Of a DNA stretch of 64,000 nt, positions 24,218 through 33,477 are shown one piece after another. The DNA comes from Lineus longissimus (Eukaryota > Nemertea > Pilidiophora > Heteronemertea > Lineidae), in contig NC_088309.1 of assembly GCF_910592395.1 (NCBI RefSeq), forward strand, positions 20,586,599 to 20,650,598, in the 5' to 3' direction. Each line of letters opens with the position of its first letter. The first letter of the stretch is position 1. A program made the position numbers and the translations under genes. The notes under the pieces are model-generated. The model had not been told where the DNA came from. It did no database searches and saw only the letters and a program-made list of their open reading frames with translations.

Positions 24218-24439
24218 ATGGCTACGTGGTATTCAGAAAAAACATCAAGATTTTGTGATCTTTTGGGGGTGCAAGAATGTCTTTTCAACGTCAAGTCCCC
24301 TCTGTACCACGATAGGAACAAAAAGAGAAAAAAGATAGCCGAAATCGCTACTGAATTGGACGTCACCGGTAAGGTTCACATTGGTAATGTTGGTAAATAT
24401 GCCCCGACCAATTTCAATACACGTTTACCCAAGAAATAA
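24218..24439 (+). pseudogene. MADF/Myb-SANT-like fragment in the transposon
   Basis: The frame reads …CDLLGVQECLFNVKSPLYHD, then RNKKRKKIAEIATELDVTG. The order matches a MADF domain: leucine-rich helix, 'P-L-Y' with acidic residue, then a basic K-rich helix ending in EIA-x-EL. The same K-rich/EIA pattern occurs in the element at 31945-32698. The N-terminal tryptophan helix is missing or in another frame. I take it as a decayed transposon-borne gene. Confidence 0.5.
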
Positions 24440-24802
24440 ATGAACAAAATATATTAATATCCAGTTTAATATTATTTGCTTGGAAGACCATACAAGAAAA
24501 TTGGATGTAAACCCTGTGATTTGGATTGCAATTCATCCACTACTTATGAATCTATGTTGGTCGTTTAAATTAGAATGAGGACAGAGCAAATCGCACGCGG
24601 AGCCACTTCCCTTTGCGTGGTACACAGGCTACAGTCCTATAGTCTAAAGATTCTGAGGCAAAATGTAAATCTCATTCATGTTGATTATACTTGAGTGCTT
24701 GTACTGTTTTAATACCCGCTGTTGTTTATGCTAACAGCAGATGACGCAATCCAGAAAATCGCATTCGTCTGGTTCGTCTTCGCCGAAAGATGACAATAGG
24801 GA

Positions 24803-25120
24803 GTTTCCGCATCGCTTAACATTACGATTACTATTACAATTTCAAAGTCGTAATCGTAATATTCTCAAAACCGGCATGAACCAGAAATTTTGTTTCCGCA
24901 TTCACACCAACGACTGTACATGGTTTCCTGTAGTGTAGGCCCTATACTCTGCTCTCATGCTCTGGGTGCACCTCTTTCGGCGCTAAAACATGATCAAAAT
25001 CGCCGTTGAACGAGACGAATGTACCAACGACGATTTCGCGGGGGATGACGTAGCATCAAAAATCGATGACGTCAACCACAAATCGTAATCGTAATCGTAA
25101 GCGATGCGGAAACTCGCTAT
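24803..25120. mobile_element. Small inverted-repeat element (MITE) nested in the larger transposon
   Basis: The left end gagtttccgcatcgctta and the right end taagcgatgcggaaactc are exact inverted repeats, each running into cgtaatcgtaat-type repeats. About 315 bp. It contains no frame of note. Confidence 0.8.
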
Positions 25121-26008
25121 CGAGAGACAGACATACCGATGCGACCAGTTCGGTGTCTGCCATGGTTATGAAGTGTGACGTCGGTGGAGAAGAGTTTTGG
25201 TCATTGTTGACGTGGAATGTCATGAATGTGTAGTGACCAGTCAACAACTGTTGAAAGTCACAAAAATATTTGTGGCAAATGGTGATTTCTGGGATCATTT
25301 TGTAGCAAATGTGTGCTACATTATTGACTATTGTCGAGTGTCACCTGGAAACATATGTCGCAGTTGCGTTTTGCACGTCCACATGTCTATCTGGAGAAAT
25401 TTCGACTTCTGTGGAATGTCACCAGAATGTCTTTTGTCGAAGGTGACTTTTGTAGCAGCTGATTTCTACTTTTGTCATGTAGTGTATGAAGGCCTACATT
25501 ATTTATTATCCACGTCACTCCAACTTCTTATCTACAACCGACACAGAAACATTACAAAATAAGGTCACAGCAAGGTATCAACAAGAGTTGATATAAAAGA
25601 ATCTTACCATGCTATAAGGTCAAGGGTGAAGTCAATTAAAATGCTCTGGCGCTTTTCAAGAGAAATGCCTTGTTTAGCTACAGAGTGTGAAGGCTGGCTT
25701 TCTGGATCTGCCAGGACTTACTTAAAAAATATCTTAACATCATCATTTATACGTAATTACAAACACCCCTAATGGGTAAATAGCCTAGCCCAAATATCAG
25801 GCTCTGAGCCAACTAGCACTCAGTAATTAAAGAAACAACCAATCAGCATACAGCAATCAGCATCAGCAATCAGCATACAAGATTATCAGACAGGGCCTAG
25901 GGCAGAGGCCTAGTAATCAGCTGCTAATCAGGAAGATCATAAAAGGGGTCAAACAGCTTAAGAGATAAAGATTATAAAACAATGGAAAGGAGCAATTAAG
26001 AAGGAAGG

Positions 26009-26090
26009 TGTTGCCTTTTTTACCTGTTGTCTTTTTTACCGGGCTTTTTTTTCGTTGTCTTTTTTTCCGTTGCTTTTTTTACCGTATACC
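26009..26090. repeat. Pyrimidine-rich minisatellite
   Basis: About five copies of a 15-17 bp unit related to cgttgtctttttttac. It borders the transposon end at 26096. Confidence 0.8.
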
Positions 26091-26095
26091 ATCAT

Positions 26096-26735
26096 GATGT
26101 TGGCTCATGTTGAATTGTTGGCGAATTGTTGGCGAATGTTTGCTAGTGTAGACCAGGCGTTTGCTAGTGTAGACCAGGCTTAGCCTGGTAGCCTGGTCTA
26201 CACTAGCAAACATTCTCCAACAATTGTTACACTAGCAAATATTCGCCAACAATTGTTGGCCAACATGAGCCAACATCATGTTGGCGAATGTTTGGGGACC
26301 CGTGACACTATCAAACACAGGCAAACATTGCCAAACAAGTTTGGCTAAGTTTGGCCGTGTTTGGCATGAATTTGAGGGCAATTTGGAGGGTAAATCAGTC
26401 ATTTCTCTCCATTTTTCTTTAAAACAATGGAGAACCACAGGAAGAAAGCATGCCTAGGTGCTTCAGCAGCAATTCTTTCAGTTGTGATTAACCCCCGTCG
26501 CCGCCGCAACTGACAAAAGCCATACTTGTGGAAAAAGCATGCATGGGGCCTATCACTGCCTCCTTCAAGAGTAAAGGGCCTCAGACCCAAAAAGCCTTAA
26601 GAATTTCCTTCGGGTGGATGAAGCTTTTCGTATTCCGAAATTAAATGTTCAATTTCTTGAAATCTTTCATTGAGGCTGCCATTTTGTCCCAGTAGCTCCA
26701 TCACATGATCCAAATCTTGCTAGTGTAGACCGGGC
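26096..26735. mobile_element. Harbinger-related element with duplicated end
   Basis: The main element runs from gcctggtctacactagcaaa (26191) to ttgctagtgtagaccgggc (26735), with inner gttggccaacatg blocks like those of the elements at 4570 and 31945. Immediately left, 26096-26180 is a second, opposite-facing copy of one terminus, itself ending in a duplicated tttgctagtgtagaccaggc. The sequence aaaatggcagcctcaatgaaag on the minus strand near 26680 resembles the coding start of the 31945 element, so the two are cousins. Confidence 0.65.
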
Positions 26736-26756
26736 ATATCATTTATGAGAGCGTAT

Positions 26757-27076
26757 AGGGCACGGCCTTCAATTTCCGAGCACTTAATATTTGGGTCAGT
26801 GACGTTTTCTTTTTCAGTAAATAAAATCGTGCTATCAGTGATTTGTGGTAAACATATTAATTTATCAAACCATGCCTTTTCTGGTGCACAAGGACACCAA
26901 TAATCCATTTTAATCATAAATATTATCATTCTAATCCTGCATACTAGTATCTAAATTCAGTCATGCCGTTTGCAGTATTCGTTTTGATGTATGTGCAAAA
27001 GCGGGCTCGGTACATTTTTGTAAATTTTAAGTTGGGTACAGATTTGAATAGAAAAGGTAATTTATCTCAGATAAAA
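26757..27076. repeat. Third copy of the 23279-type dispersed repeat
   Basis: Starts gggcacggccttcaatttcc and ends near tttatctcagataaaa, collinear with the first copy at 23279-23590. It sits 20 bp from the end of the preceding transposon. Confidence 0.85.
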
Positions 27077-27216
27077 CTCTTCTAAATCAATTTCGATGAA
27101 ATTTCAAAGAAATCACTTGATGTACATATAAATAAATTGGAACCGAGGAAGGCTGAAGAGACACCATCTATAGTAGATGCGAGACTGATGGGATACAGTC
27201 ACTAGGACAGTCAGTC

Positions 27217-27512
27217 AGCCGCACGTACACCACCTGAAAATGGACCACCAATCTTGGTTCGCGAACCAATGCCGCACCATCGAAAATCCACCAAGCGCGT
27301 ACACCAGCGCTGCAGCTAGTTATAAAATCCGGCAACAGATGGCAGGCAAACAATAAGCAGAAAGCACCATTTCGAAAGCGCCGCCTGTCGCCAAACCATC
27401 TAACTAGCTAATTGCCGATTCTTTAGCGCGTACACCACTTTAACAAGCCGGGCGAATGTGGTGGTGTATACGTGCAATTGGTCCACCAATATTTCGTGGT
27501 GTACGCGCAACT
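27217..27512. mobile_element. Possible MITE with CGTACACCAC termini
   Basis: The left side gccgcacgtacaccacctga and the reverse complement of the right side (gcgcgtacaccacgaaatat) match imperfectly, with attggtggaccaat / ggaccaccaat paired further in. Additional gcgtacaccag and gcgtacaccactt copies lie inside. No coding content. Confidence 0.5.
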
Positions 27513-27908
27513 ATAGAAAACCTGGCAAAGCACAGGTGCTTCGTTGATGGCCTATTACGTGACGCTATAGTCATTCACAAATGTACATGTATTAAGTAAG
27601 GAAGTAGGTAACGGCAGAGTCTTTCAATGATATAAGACTTTGGCGAAGAAAATATTCTCAGATGTTCATATCGCAAATCTTTTGTGCTATAGAGCCGTGT
27701 TCATTGTGGCGTGTTATGACAATATGAATAGTGTCTTACCAAGACAGGAAGTTACCAAAGTTAAGAAATCAAAATCAAAATCATCTAAAATGACTTAACT
27801 CAGGCCAGGGTTAAACTCAAACAAACTGAACCAGACCATCAACCAAAACGGCGTCTTTGTTTAACAAATAACAATGTTTGACGCCATTGGTTGTTCTTTC
27901 GTCTGCAG

Positions 27909-30208
27909 CAGAGCCTCTTTGATTCCGATCAAACAGGCTACAGGTCCAAAACCGGACAGTTTGGTACAACAAGTATGATATACACAGAAAATGTCCTTAT
28001 TCCACAAGACCAAAGAAACTTCGCAGACATATTGGCTAGATTTTTGGTCAAATGTGCCTTCCAATTACTCTTGTTTCGTACGCTTAACGTCCACTGTAGT
28101 AAGCCAGTGTATGTGTACATTTTGGTAGGCCCACGACGGGAGTAAGTTTCTTCAGGCCTGTACTTGATTGACCAGCAGCGTCAATGATAATAGCCCAATT
28201 ACGGGCCTAGAAATGTGCATTATGTAAAGAATTAAAAAAGTATAAAATCCTTTTCTGTAGCAAAAACCCCCATTGATGACTTAAGAAGCTTTAGAATTGG
28301 CTTTAAAGCCATTTTAAAAACACAAAGCACAACGACGGTCGAACCACTTTGCTCCATCGTAATCCGTATTTACGATTTCTCTGTCGGGTCGAGCGTCGGC
28401 CAAGGCCATTCTTAAATGAAAGATGTTGTAATTGAAATTGGAACAGTTCCAATTACGTAACAACGTACTGAGTATAAATTTCAACATTGCCGTTGGATAG
28501 ACAGATAAATGTATAGAATTACAATCAGTACAAAGTTTCAGCAAATTTGCATGCATGAGGCATCCTAAGCCGAGGACACACTACCAACTATTGCTCACCA
28601 AGATCAAGAACAGGGCCCGGTTGTTCAAAGGCACAAAAGTCACGTTATCCCTCATGGTTACGTTAAATATCCTCAAGGACGTTATCTCTTTCAGTTAAAC
28701 CTGTTAGAATTTTCACGTTAAGGCTTAACGACTATGTTAAAGCTAACGTTGTTTTGAACAACTGAGCCCAGATGTAGGGTCACCTGGCAAGTCACTCTTG
28801 CTGGCCTCAACAACTGTGCGTTCACACCAATGTCAGGCCCAGACAATTTTAGCTACCTGTACCTGTCTGTGACGTCACTGGAGGGAAACATTTTGGAGGG
28901 AACTGGTACATTGCTTAATCATCATGATCACCTGATGCACAGCTTACTTATGAGACCCCTGCTGTCATTGCTCTGATTAATCAGGTATATACCTGTAGTT
29001 TTATAGGCCCATGGACATTCTTAAAACAGCCAACCATCTTCAAAGTACGGGTTTACATGTCAAAAACATATAATCGGAACTCCACCTTGAAATGTAGACT
29101 CAAATAGCTAAAAGAAAGTAGTGCCTAGTAACATGAATTCATTTTTTCTTGGTGTAAAGGGCTTGAAAGAGTTAAAAACAAAACCTCTTGTTTACATTTT
29201 CCTTGCTCGAAACAGTTGGTGAACCATTCACACACGACAATTCTACCTGAAGTAGCCCCCCGGTGGTGGCAATCTTGGCGAAGACTGGGTGAGAGTATCT
29301 AATTTCATTGGCCAAGTGAATTGCCGGACCGTTCACATATGACAAGACATCTGCAGTCAATTAAATTAATCACCATTGGCCAATTTTTCTTGGTAGTGTG
29401 TCCTCGGCTTAAGGCGTCAAGCCTGACGGAAAGAATTACCCAAAGAAGATGATTAGTGTACATTGTTTTACGGCATTGTGTTTAATCGCATTTGTAGAGC
29501 CACCAGTCAATACGAACGGCATACCGCCCTATTTGGCGAAATGCAAGCAAAGGTAAGCACAAACATATATATATATAACATAATTACTTACGAATATAAT
29601 AAGAAATAATTCTTTCGCTCAAAACTGTAAGGCCACTGAAAGATGATGTCATGGTTCTTGTCACCGCTCACACTTAATTTTGACATTGCACCAAAGCAGT
29701 TCATCACTTTTATTGACTTATTTTTTTAAACAAAAATGAATGACAGATTTCACTATTGTATATGATCAAAATTACAAGACCTGTGAATACGGTCAGAGCA
29801 ACAGAAAAAAACGAACTTAAAAGTACGGGGGGGGGGGGGGCTACACCTGATGATGAATTTTCTAAATACAATTTTTTTAGGTTTCCTTGTCGATAAATTA
29901 CATATTAGTTAAATGAATCTGTGTTCTTCACCAGGATAATTTACTGATGATGAAAAATGAAAGTTGGGGGAAAACCCTCCCCCATTTCCCGAAAGTGATC
30001 CATGAAATCAAACTTGCTTGGCCTAACTTAATACCAAGCACAACCAAATTTAAGGTAAGCCTTCAAATCCTTCAAAGCATTGAAACCATTCAACCGTAAC
30101 ACGGCACAGCGCCACACCTAATGAGGACATCGTAGGCCTATATAAGAAGCATCGACTAAGCTGGGGTCATTCATTCAGGGCGTTGTAGATCTTTTGAAAG
30201 TCCGATAA
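27909..30208 (+). CDS. Unrecognised gene, last three coding exons
   Basis: Exons 27909-28141, 29498-29552, 29935-30054 and a terminal piece 30179-30208 (stop) join in phase, with gtaagt, gtaagc and gtaagc donors and tctgcag, tttgtag, ttcaccag and attcattcag acceptors. They give at least 145 residues. The reading is SLFDSDQTGYRSKTGQFGTT… in the first exon, VYVYILVGPRRE at its end, then ATSQYERHTALFGEMQAK, NESWGKTLPHFPKVIHEIK, and GVVDLLKVR before the stop. The start exon is not found (a tiny Met exon at 22938-22960 is out of phase). I know no family that fits. The hydrophobic FQLLLF and YVYIL stretches suggest a folded core and not a transposon protein. A transposon (28568-29409) occupies the intron. 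After the stop, a further donor at 30226 would lead to a 3' exon ending at the AATAAA at 30660. All of this is inferred from splice grammar. Confidence 0.42.
28568..29409. mobile_element. Inverted-repeat DNA transposon, TA flanks
   Basis: Termini agccgaggacacactaccaa and ttggtagtgtgtcctcggct are perfect inverted repeats of 20 bp, and the flanks are TA on both sides. About 840 bp, without a transposase. A second, smaller inverted-repeat element sits at 28613-28770 (gggcccggttgttcaaa … tttgaacaactgagccca). Confidence 0.85.
28613..28770. mobile_element. Nested 158-bp MITE
   Basis: The ends gggcccggttgttcaaa and tttgaacaactgagccca are inverted repeats with two mismatches. Inside, aacgtta/taacgtt motifs repeat. 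It is embedded in the larger element. Confidence 0.7.
30139..30146 (+). promoter_or_regulatory. Possible TATA box (alternative promoter)
   Basis: The sequence tatataag lies about 30 bp before cattcattcag. It could drive a short transcript with a spliced leader (donor at 30226, acceptor at 30364) carrying the small frame at 30375-30497. It also lies inside a predicted 124-bp intron of the plus-strand gene, so it may be fortuitous. Confidence 0.25.
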
Positions 30209-30244
30209 TTTATTTTTGAATAGAGGTAAGTGAATTATTGGTGT

Positions 30245-30337
30245 ATTCCTGTTTCGCCTATTCCTGTTCCGCCTATTCCTGTTTCGCCTATTCCTGTTTC
30301 GCCTATTCCTGTTTCGCCTAATTCCTGTTTCGCCTAT
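30245..30337. repeat. 15-bp minisatellite, six copies
   Basis: Unit ttcctgtttcgccta, with one c/t variant and one inserted a. It lies in the intron between 30226 and 30364. On the sense strand it is pyrimidine-rich and ends about 25 bp before the acceptor. Confidence 0.95.
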
Positions 30338-30374
30338 TCAAATGTATTGCTAACCTCCCCACAGACGTAGGAAT

Positions 30375-30497
30375 ATGAACCGTCCCTTACTGACCGACCA
30401 AACCCGAGGAGAGCCACATATGTACGCATTGAAACAATACGTCAATGGAGAGAGGGACATAATGAGTTACGTTGATGCCATCAGTTACCTTGTCTGA
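30375..30497 (+). CDS. 40-residue small open frame, micropeptide or 3' UTR frame
   Basis: Begins MNRPLLTDQTRGEPHMYALK and ends DIMSYVDAISYLV, with an ATG ten bases into an exon bounded by cctccccacag. An in-frame stop lies just upstream in the preceding leader exon. It has no signal peptide or membrane segment. Either it is a real micropeptide from a short transcript starting near 30170, or it is an idle frame in the 3' untranslated exon of the gene ending at 30208. The sequence alone cannot decide. Confidence 0.28.
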   Translation: MNRPLLTDQTRGEPHMYALKQYVNGERDIMSYVDAISYLV

Positions 30498-30659
30498 CAT
30501 AATATCATGATATGTATTTTCCACCTTGTTTGACTTTATATGTGCTGTACCTACATGTATATTATGACATGGGTTTTACAGCTGATTTTGATCAAATAAT
30601 TATGAGAATGTACAATATTATGTATTTTTATCAAAAACTCATGAATTCAGTTTTCATAA

Positions 30660-30665
30660 AATAAA
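30660..30665 (+). terminator. Poly(A) signal
   Basis: AATAAA in ttcataaaataaacgac, about 160 bp beyond the small frame and about 450 bp beyond the stop at 30208. It would end either transcript model. Confidence 0.55.
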
Positions 30666-31040
30666 CGACTGCTTTACTCTACTTAATCTATTAGTTTTTA
30701 CTGTGATTTATTCGAAATTTACCAAATTTCCTCAATATCAGGAATCTTAGAATATCGTAGCCTATCGAGAGACTTTATGCAAGTGTCCCACTTGCATAAT
30801 CCATCCCGAAAAGGTTCGTACATATACGAAGAATTAAGATGCAAAATGCTTCATGTAATTTTAACCAATTTGAGTAAATACGGTCGTTTCCCTGAAACTT
30901 CAGATATAAGATATGGATTGTGAGTTTTTGGAGCTGTAAATGTCCCAAGTCGTTCTAAAAATTCCATAGTGCATTACAGTGCACATACATGAACATACAT
31001 ACGTTTAAGGACAATCTGTATATGTGTTCATTCGTCACGC

Positions 31041-31570
31041 ATGGCTGCGTCATCGACTCAAAAGACTTTAGAGGATTGCGATTCGGTCTGGTCGTTGTCT
31101 GGGACGCCGACCAACAAGCGGTCGTTCAATAAGTTGACACCAGATGGCAAGAAAGTGAGTCCCGAGCACAAAATGTCAAAGGTTGGTGACGGCAGCAATG
31201 AGGGCGATGCTGATGATGAGCGCGAGAAGGATGATGTGACAGATGTGAATACATGTACTAGTAAACAAGATGACGGTCATACTGGGGATTGTCAGACTCC
31301 AGTGACCATATGTGACCCGGTTCTGGCATATATCGTATATGGTGTCCACTCGGGGCCATTTGATGCCATTAAAAAGGCTGTGGTTGGTTTCTTCTCGCCG
31401 AATGACATTCTTAGTGCGAAAAACCTGTTATGGGAGAAAGGTGACAACAGTGTATTGGGTAAGAAAGAGACGAGAAAGACCTCTGTAAATCGGTCAGAGG
31501 AGGCAGCAAACGCAGTAGACATTATTCAGGCTATTAAAAAGCTAGATTCTGCAGATATGTTGCCGAAGTT
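31041..31570 (+). pseudogene. LINE ORF1-like fragment
   Basis: Starts MAASSTQKTLEDCDSVWSLS and continues through an acidic region to …FFSPNDILSAKNLLWEKG… and …EEAANAVDIIQAIKKLDS…LPKFV. This 'sequence of helix, K-rich linker, D-I-x-x-A-I-x-x-L-D … L-P-x-F-V' is the ORF1 signature I know from invertebrate CR1-like non-LTR retrotransposons. The frame continues after about 31570 only by running antisense through an endonuclease fragment, so the element is rearranged here. Confidence 0.65.
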
Positions 31571-31944
31571 TGTGATAGCAATAACTCTCAGGTTTTCATC
31601 TAAAGCCTCTTTGTATCTCATAATGTCCTCAGGTCCTGCTTTATCCCAGTCCAGTATTTGCCTAGACTCATTTCTTACGTCCTTATTTTCATATCCAAAG
31701 ACCTGAACATCAGTACTCAATACCATAGAAAGGCTGGAGTGGTCTGAGGGGTTGTCAGCCCTATGCAGAGCAGTGTACTGCTCGATCCTATTAAAAACAT
31801 TTTCTGAGATTATAAAATGATCCAAAAGGGATCTTGCGCCTGTGATCTTACTCTCAAATGTATATTCTACATTACATACGGCATGCGTTCTTCCACAGAA
31901 CAGACTCTCCCTCTCCAAAAAGTTCAACAACGCCCTATGGGTTA
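31571..31944 (-). pseudogene. LINE endonuclease fragment, inverted
   Basis: The minus strand encodes RALLNFLERESLFCGRTH…, TGARSLLDHFIISENVF and ADNPSDHSSLSMVL. The last two are the C-terminal blocks of the apurinic-type endonuclease of LINE ORF2 (S-x-L/I-D-H-F and S-D-H…). It faces opposite to the ORF1 fragment beside it and is interrupted at 31945 by a Harbinger-like insertion. Confidence 0.75.
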
Positions 31945-32698
31945 AGCTCTGTACACACTGACAACATTTTGGGAAACATGTTGGCCAACATGTTGTCCAG
32001 GTGCGATGTTATCGAAAATGTTGGCAGTGTGTACAGTTCGGAAACATTCGGAAACATTCGGTAACATGTTGGCCAAATGTTGCTCAAATGTTGTCGAAAT
32101 AATACAAAATCAATTTTGTTGCCGAGATGCTAATGATGTTGTCGAGTTTTATCCAATCAGAAATAGGCCACAAATCACATGATCTACCTTAAGCCATGTG
32201 ATCTAGTCAAAATGGCAGCCTCAAGCAAGGAATGGTTACTGAGTGAAGTTGAACAACTTATTGCAGTATGGGAAAGTTGTGCCTGTTTATGGGATGTAAC
32301 ATCCAGGGAATATAAAGACAAGAACAAAAAGAAAGCTGCTATTCTAGAAATAGCTACAAAATTTGCCCCATGCTGGTGTCTCATATAAATCCATGGTCTT
32401 GTCCACATTCTTTTCACATCTTTACGTCTTCTTCGCCGTCTTTCAATCAGGATACGTAAAATTATGGCAGAGCCACCGACAATACATCTTCTTCTCTTGG
32501 AATCTTCCATTGTTTATGAATTTCCCTCAAAAATATTCCCTCAAAAATCCTCATTTCTCGGAAACATTCGACAACAAGTTGCCCAACATGTTGTCAAATG
32601 TTGTCATGTGTATACAGGGCCAAATTTTCGATAACATCGCACCTGGACAACATGTTGGCCAACATGTTTCCCAAAATGTTGTCAGTGTGTACAGAGCT
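31945..32698. mobile_element. PIF/Harbinger-like element, copy 2, exact TTA duplication
   Basis: Terminal inverted repeats agctctgtacacactgacaa…, as in copy 1 at 4570, are flanked by exact TTA direct repeats (31942-31944 and 32699-32701). Inside, ATG at 32212 starts MAASSKEWLLSEVEQLIAVW, then ESCACLWD and KDKNKKKAAILEIATKFA: a nearly complete MADF/Myb-SANT-like domain, interrupted after about 58 codons. It inserted into LINE sequence. Confidence 0.85.
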
Positions 32699-32884
32699 TT
32701 AGATAGGAACAATGTGGACAGCTGGGGAGATATGTTGAGGGTTTTTTATATAGTGAATGATAAGAACGGGCAAAATAGGTTAGCGGAACAGATTAGCGAA
32801 TTGATGGTCATGCGAGACGTAGGGGATGCGGCGTTTAATCATAGGGAATTAACAGAAATGATTGATTTTCTGTGCACTAGTTAA
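32699..32884 (+). pseudogene. Probable C-terminal tail of a LINE ORF2
   Basis: Directly after the Harbinger insertion an open frame reads NNVDSWGDMLRVFYIVNDKN…ELTEMIDFLCTS and stops. Its position, and its ending just before an AT-rich tail, suggest it is the 3' end of the LINE whose other parts lie at 31041-31944. I do not recognise a specific motif in it. Confidence 0.4.
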
Positions 32885-33477
32885 ATTCTTTGAACCTTGA
32901 TTTTTCACGGATATGTAAATAGATCGTTGTAAACAAGCACCTAGCACCCAGCACAAATCTGTAAATGCACCACATGTGTCAGAACTATTTCTCGACGAAT
33001 AAACACACATATATATATAAGTATATTGGACATGTGTGAAATGCTAAACATTTGGCAAAAAATTCAAATCTCACTTAAAGGCATAGTCGTCCTGGAACAA
33101 ATTCTATTTAACGAGAAAGCTATGTTTGAATAACGTTATTTTTTGATACACCTTTTGTGTTTGAAGTCATGTTAATTAAAGGAGATCTTGAAGTATTCCC
33201 TAATTAATTCTTTTTTAAGTCTACTTAGGCCCATTACTAGCATAAAAAAATTCAAGTATGCAGCCAATGTGATATTATAAGCTGTCCTCCTACCAGAGCG
33301 CGTTTCGCAACTCTCATTCGTTGGCTGAAGCAAAAACCTCCTCCTTATGCCCAATAGGCCCCCCTAACGCGCTTAAAATCCCCTATGCATGAACTGGCCT
33401 TGGCTACGAAAGTTTTAAAAAACTTATTCGAATGAAAAACGTAATTGTAAAGAAGAAAGTTCTTGTTGTTATAGATC
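32885..33477. other. Upstream region of the carbonic anhydrase gene
   Basis: Holds the 3' end of the LINE fragment, a short (TA)n at about 33008-33020 and AT-rich DNA. No clear TATA box was found before the ATG at 33478, so the promoter is not identified. Confidence 0.4.

Larger units (their letters stand above)
23875..25495. mobile_element. DNA transposon with MADF-like fragment, probably Harbinger group
   Basis: Termini aggcctccatacactggatg and, reversed, aggccttcatacactacatg are inverted repeats, and both continue into acaaaagt. The flanks allow a TA duplication. The interior holds degraded repeats of gtcacaaaaatatttgtgg type and a plus-strand MADF-like frame. A smaller inverted-repeat element (24803-25120) has inserted inside it. 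Length is about 1.6 kb, with no transposase seen. Confidence 0.65.

Noticed and set aside
30241-30340. CRISPR-like array at the 15-bp repeat
   Set aside because: Direct head-to-tail minisatellite with no spacers, in an animal-type intron.
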